From an uncultured Clostridia bacterium (GTDB taxonomy: Bacteria; Bacillota; Clostridia; Oscillospirales; Ruminococcaceae): a stretch of 7,668 bases of DNA. A model generated the notes under the pieces. It was not told the DNA's origin. It saw only the letters and a list, made by a program, of their open reading frames with translations, and made no database searches. The DNA lies in assembly GCA_937893735.1 (NCBI GenBank), contig CALBGD010000235.1, positions 1 through 7,668 on the forward strand, read 5' to 3'. Below are positions 6,447-7,668 of this stretch, piece by piece (position 1 is the first letter of the stretch; the number at the start of each line of letters is the position of its first letter). The position numbers and the translations under genes were made by a program.

Positions 6447-6475
6447 ATTGTAGCACATAATTTTCATAATGTCAA
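6447..6475 (-). promoter_or_regulatory. Sigma-A promoter of the XRE regulator gene
   Basis: On the minus strand: -35 TTGACA at 6475-6470, 17-base spacer, -10 TACAAT at 6452-6447. The predicted start near 6440 leaves a leader of only about 11 bases, just enough to carry the GAGGTGA ribosome binding site before the ATG at 6429. Confidence 0.8.
6455..6472. promoter_or_regulatory. Possible operator: imperfect palindrome inside the XRE promoter
   Basis: The minus strand reads ACATTAT, GAAA, ATTATGT: seven-base arms that match at six positions. It covers most of the spacer and the end of the -35 box, where a small Cro-like dimer would block RNA polymerase. The sequence is very AT-rich, so a chance palindrome is possible. 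The assignment is positional inference only. Confidence 0.3.
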
Positions 6476-6565
6476 GTATATATTACATTTTGCAATAAAT
6501 ATTGTTCTCAGAATTTTTCCCTGTAAAATCGGAAATAATATTTTCAACATTATATATAAACCCAG

Positions 6566-6594
6566 CGGACGAACTTGCTGCGTTGTCTGTTTTT
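6566..6594 (+). terminator. Weak terminator-like hairpin upstream of spoIVB
   Basis: On the plus strand CGGAC-g-AAC (6566-6574) can pair with GTTGTCTG (6582-6589), with one bulged G, one G-U pair and a seven-base loop. Five T, then ATTT, follow directly. No plus-strand gene ends before it in this window, so it would have to end an upstream transcript reading toward spoIVB, an unannotated small RNA, or a leader. The stem is modest and the call is tentative. Confidence 0.25.
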
Positions 6595-6602
6595 ATTTCC
6601 TT

Positions 6603-6631
6603 TTATAAATCCCCCGGCTCTGCAAATAGTA
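6603..6631 (+). promoter_or_regulatory. Tentative forespore-type (sigma-F/G-like) promoter of spoIVB
   Basis: TTATA at 6603-6607 and AATAGTA at 6625-6631, 17 bases apart, loosely fit the sigma-G pattern (GHATR, then CATnnTA). The position, about 45 bases before the start codon, is right, and spoIVB is known to be forespore-transcribed in Bacillus subtilis. Both boxes lack their first consensus base, so this is weak. No sigma-A promoter was found on the plus strand here, which is in line with sporulation control. Confidence 0.22.
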
Positions 6632-6676
6632 ACAGCGTGAGAGAAAATCTCTGATTTCAGATTTCGGGGTGAACTG

Positions 6677-7668
6677 ATGGAAAAAGCGGGAAAAATCATA
6701 TCCGGGGCATTCTGCTGGCTGATTGCGGCGGCTGTCGGAGTGCTTGGATTCTATTATGCGGCTCTCCCAAGGGAGCTCAGCACACAGACTGGCGCGGACG
6801 TTCGCGGTGAAATATGCGGCGCAAAGATAATTGAGTGCGGCGGCGGATACAGTTTTGCATTAGGGGAAATGCAGATAAAGCCAGTTGCCATGAAAACGGA
6901 ACAGCGGAAAATGCTGATACCGGGCGGAACTCCGTTCGGAATAAAGCTCAGGACGGACGGAGTAATGGTGATATCTGTAAACGGAGGCTCTCCGGCGGCA
7001 AAAGCGGGGATCAGAGCCGGCGACGTTATATCGAGCGTCAATGGAATACCGGTCAGCACCAATGCGGATATCTCCAATGCAGTGCAGGAAGTTCCGGAGG
7101 AAAGCACAATAATCCTCACGAGAAAAAGCGGCGAGATGTGCGTCCGGGCAAAGCCGGAACAGAACGGAGAAAAACTCATAATAGGCGCATGGGTGCGAGA
7201 CAGCTCAGCGGGTATCGGAACTATGACATTCTGCGACCCGGAAACGGGGTATTTCGGAGGACTCGGGCACCCGGTCAGCGATGTAACAACCGGGGAACTC
7301 ATGCCGCTTTCCAGCGGTGAGATAACCAAGGCGGAAATATACGGAGCAGTAAAAGGCACAGGCGGCGAAGCAGGCGAGCTCTGCGGAGACATCTGCGCAG
7401 ATACCTGCGGAAAGCTTGCCTCTAACACTCCAGTCGGGGTGTTCGGTGAGCTGACTGAAATACCAGACCGCTCAGCCATTCCGATGGCATTCCGACAGGA
7501 GGTGCACTGCGGTCCGGCGGTGATTCTATCAACCACAAACGGACAGCAGCCGGAAGAGTACAGCATAGAGATCGAGAAAATAAACCTATGCGCACTTAAC
7601 GGAACTAAGAGCATGGTCATCAGAGTAACCGACCAGCGGCTTCTTGAACAGACCGGCGGTATCGTCCG
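6677..7668 (+). CDS. spoIVB: SpoIVB-type sporulation serine peptidase, C-terminus beyond the window
   Basis: The reading frame is open for 330 codons to the right edge. The start is ATG at 6677 with GGGGTGA five bases upstream. A membrane anchor lies at about 7-30. A PDZ domain follows (about 85-165), with NGGSPAAKAGIRAGDVISSV (102-121) as its core. The S55 peptidase domain begins near 170 with the hallmark WVRDSSAGIGTMTFCDPETG, then GGLGHPVSD, where His198 is the expected catalytic histidine, and GELMPLSSGEI. The frame ends at TGGIV, which in relatives directly precedes the GMSGSP motif with the catalytic serine, so the serine is lost only to the window edge. In Bacillus subtilis SpoIVB is secreted from the forespore into the intermembrane space and cleaves SpoIVFA, triggering pro-sigma-K processing. 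spo0A usually follows spoIVB and is expected just to the right. A C-x3-C-x3-C cluster (Cys236, 240, 244) is unusual. Confidence 0.93.
   Translation, partial: MEKAGKIISGAFCWLIAAAVGVLGFYYAALPRELSTQTGADVRGEICGAKIIECGGGYSFALGEMQIKPVAMKTEQRKMLIPGGTPFGIKLRTDGVMVISVNGGSPAAKAGIRAGDVISSVNGIPVSTNADISNAVQEVPEESTIILTRKSGEMCVRAKPEQNGEKLIIGAWVRDSSAGIGTMTFCDPETGYFGGLGHPVSDVTTGELMPLSSGEITKAEIYGAVKGTGGEAGELCGDICADTCGKLASNTPVGVFGELTEIPDRSAIPMAFRQEVHCGPAVILSTTNGQQPEEYSIEIEKINLCALNGTKSMVIRVTDQRLLEQTGGIV

Noticed and set aside
6430..6456. N-terminal extension of the XRE regulator from the GTG at 6456
   Set aside because: This stretch contains the -10 box and the ribosome binding site of the gene itself, so it cannot be in the message.
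6754..7620. Long open frame on the minus strand (288 codons) across the right end
   Set aside because: It lies opposite spoIVB, whose plus-strand frame has an anchor, PDZ and S55 peptidase motifs. The minus frame is Ser/Pro-rich with no recognisable domain, as expected for a shadow of a GC-rich third-position gene.
1..7668. Mobile element, CRISPR array, tRNA or rRNA
   Set aside because: No transposase or integrase motif, no regularly spaced repeats, no cloverleaf with a T-loop motif and no rRNA-like stretch were seen on either strand.

Overview
This 7.7 kb window looks like chromosome of a spore-forming Firmicute, most likely a Clostridia member of the Oscillospiraceae/Ruminococcaceae type. 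The case rests on a recognisable spoIVB (sporulation protease), a clostridial-type DHH phosphoesterase start, near-consensus sigma-A promoters (TTGACA-17-TATAAT), strong purine-rich ribosome binding sites and short AT-rich intergenic gaps between coding regions of medium GC. No rRNA, tRNA, CRISPR array, insertion sequence or phage gene was seen.

Layout. The left edge (1-134, minus) holds the first 44 codons of a DHH-family phosphoesterase with its own extended -10 promoter and a 5'-terminal stem-loop. From 6034 down to 247 on the minus strand runs a compact three-gene operon: a TTG-started omega-amidase-like nitrilase (5252-6034), a diverged tubulin/FtsZ-like protein of the Tubulin_2 type (2954-5239), and a polytopic membrane protein with a TgpA-like extracellular transglutaminase domain (247-2928). 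Two very good sigma-A promoters lie in tandem upstream. Further right, still on the minus strand, is a 69-residue XRE-family regulator (6220-6429) with its own strong promoter and almost no 5' leader. Divergent from it, at the right edge, is spoIVB (6677 to beyond 7668, plus), cut just before the expected catalytic serine.

How the genes may work together. The nitrilase stop codon overlaps the ribosome binding site of the tubulin-like gene, and the tubulin-like and transglutaminase genes are 25 bases apart, so the three are very likely co-transcribed and made together. The tubulin-like protein keeps the fold signatures around its nucleotide loop, but the GGGTGSG loop itself is replaced by GDTFFGG. 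That suggests a cytoskeletal-fold protein that no longer binds or hydrolyses GTP in the usual way. Its tie to an envelope transglutaminase and a small-molecule amidase is the most interesting signal here: a possible envelope-associated system with no function I can name. The XRE regulator sits just upstream, with no visible terminator after it, and is a candidate regulator of the operon; a 12-base near-repeat occurs in both promoter regions. spoIVB is probably an unrelated, divergently transcribed sporulation gene.
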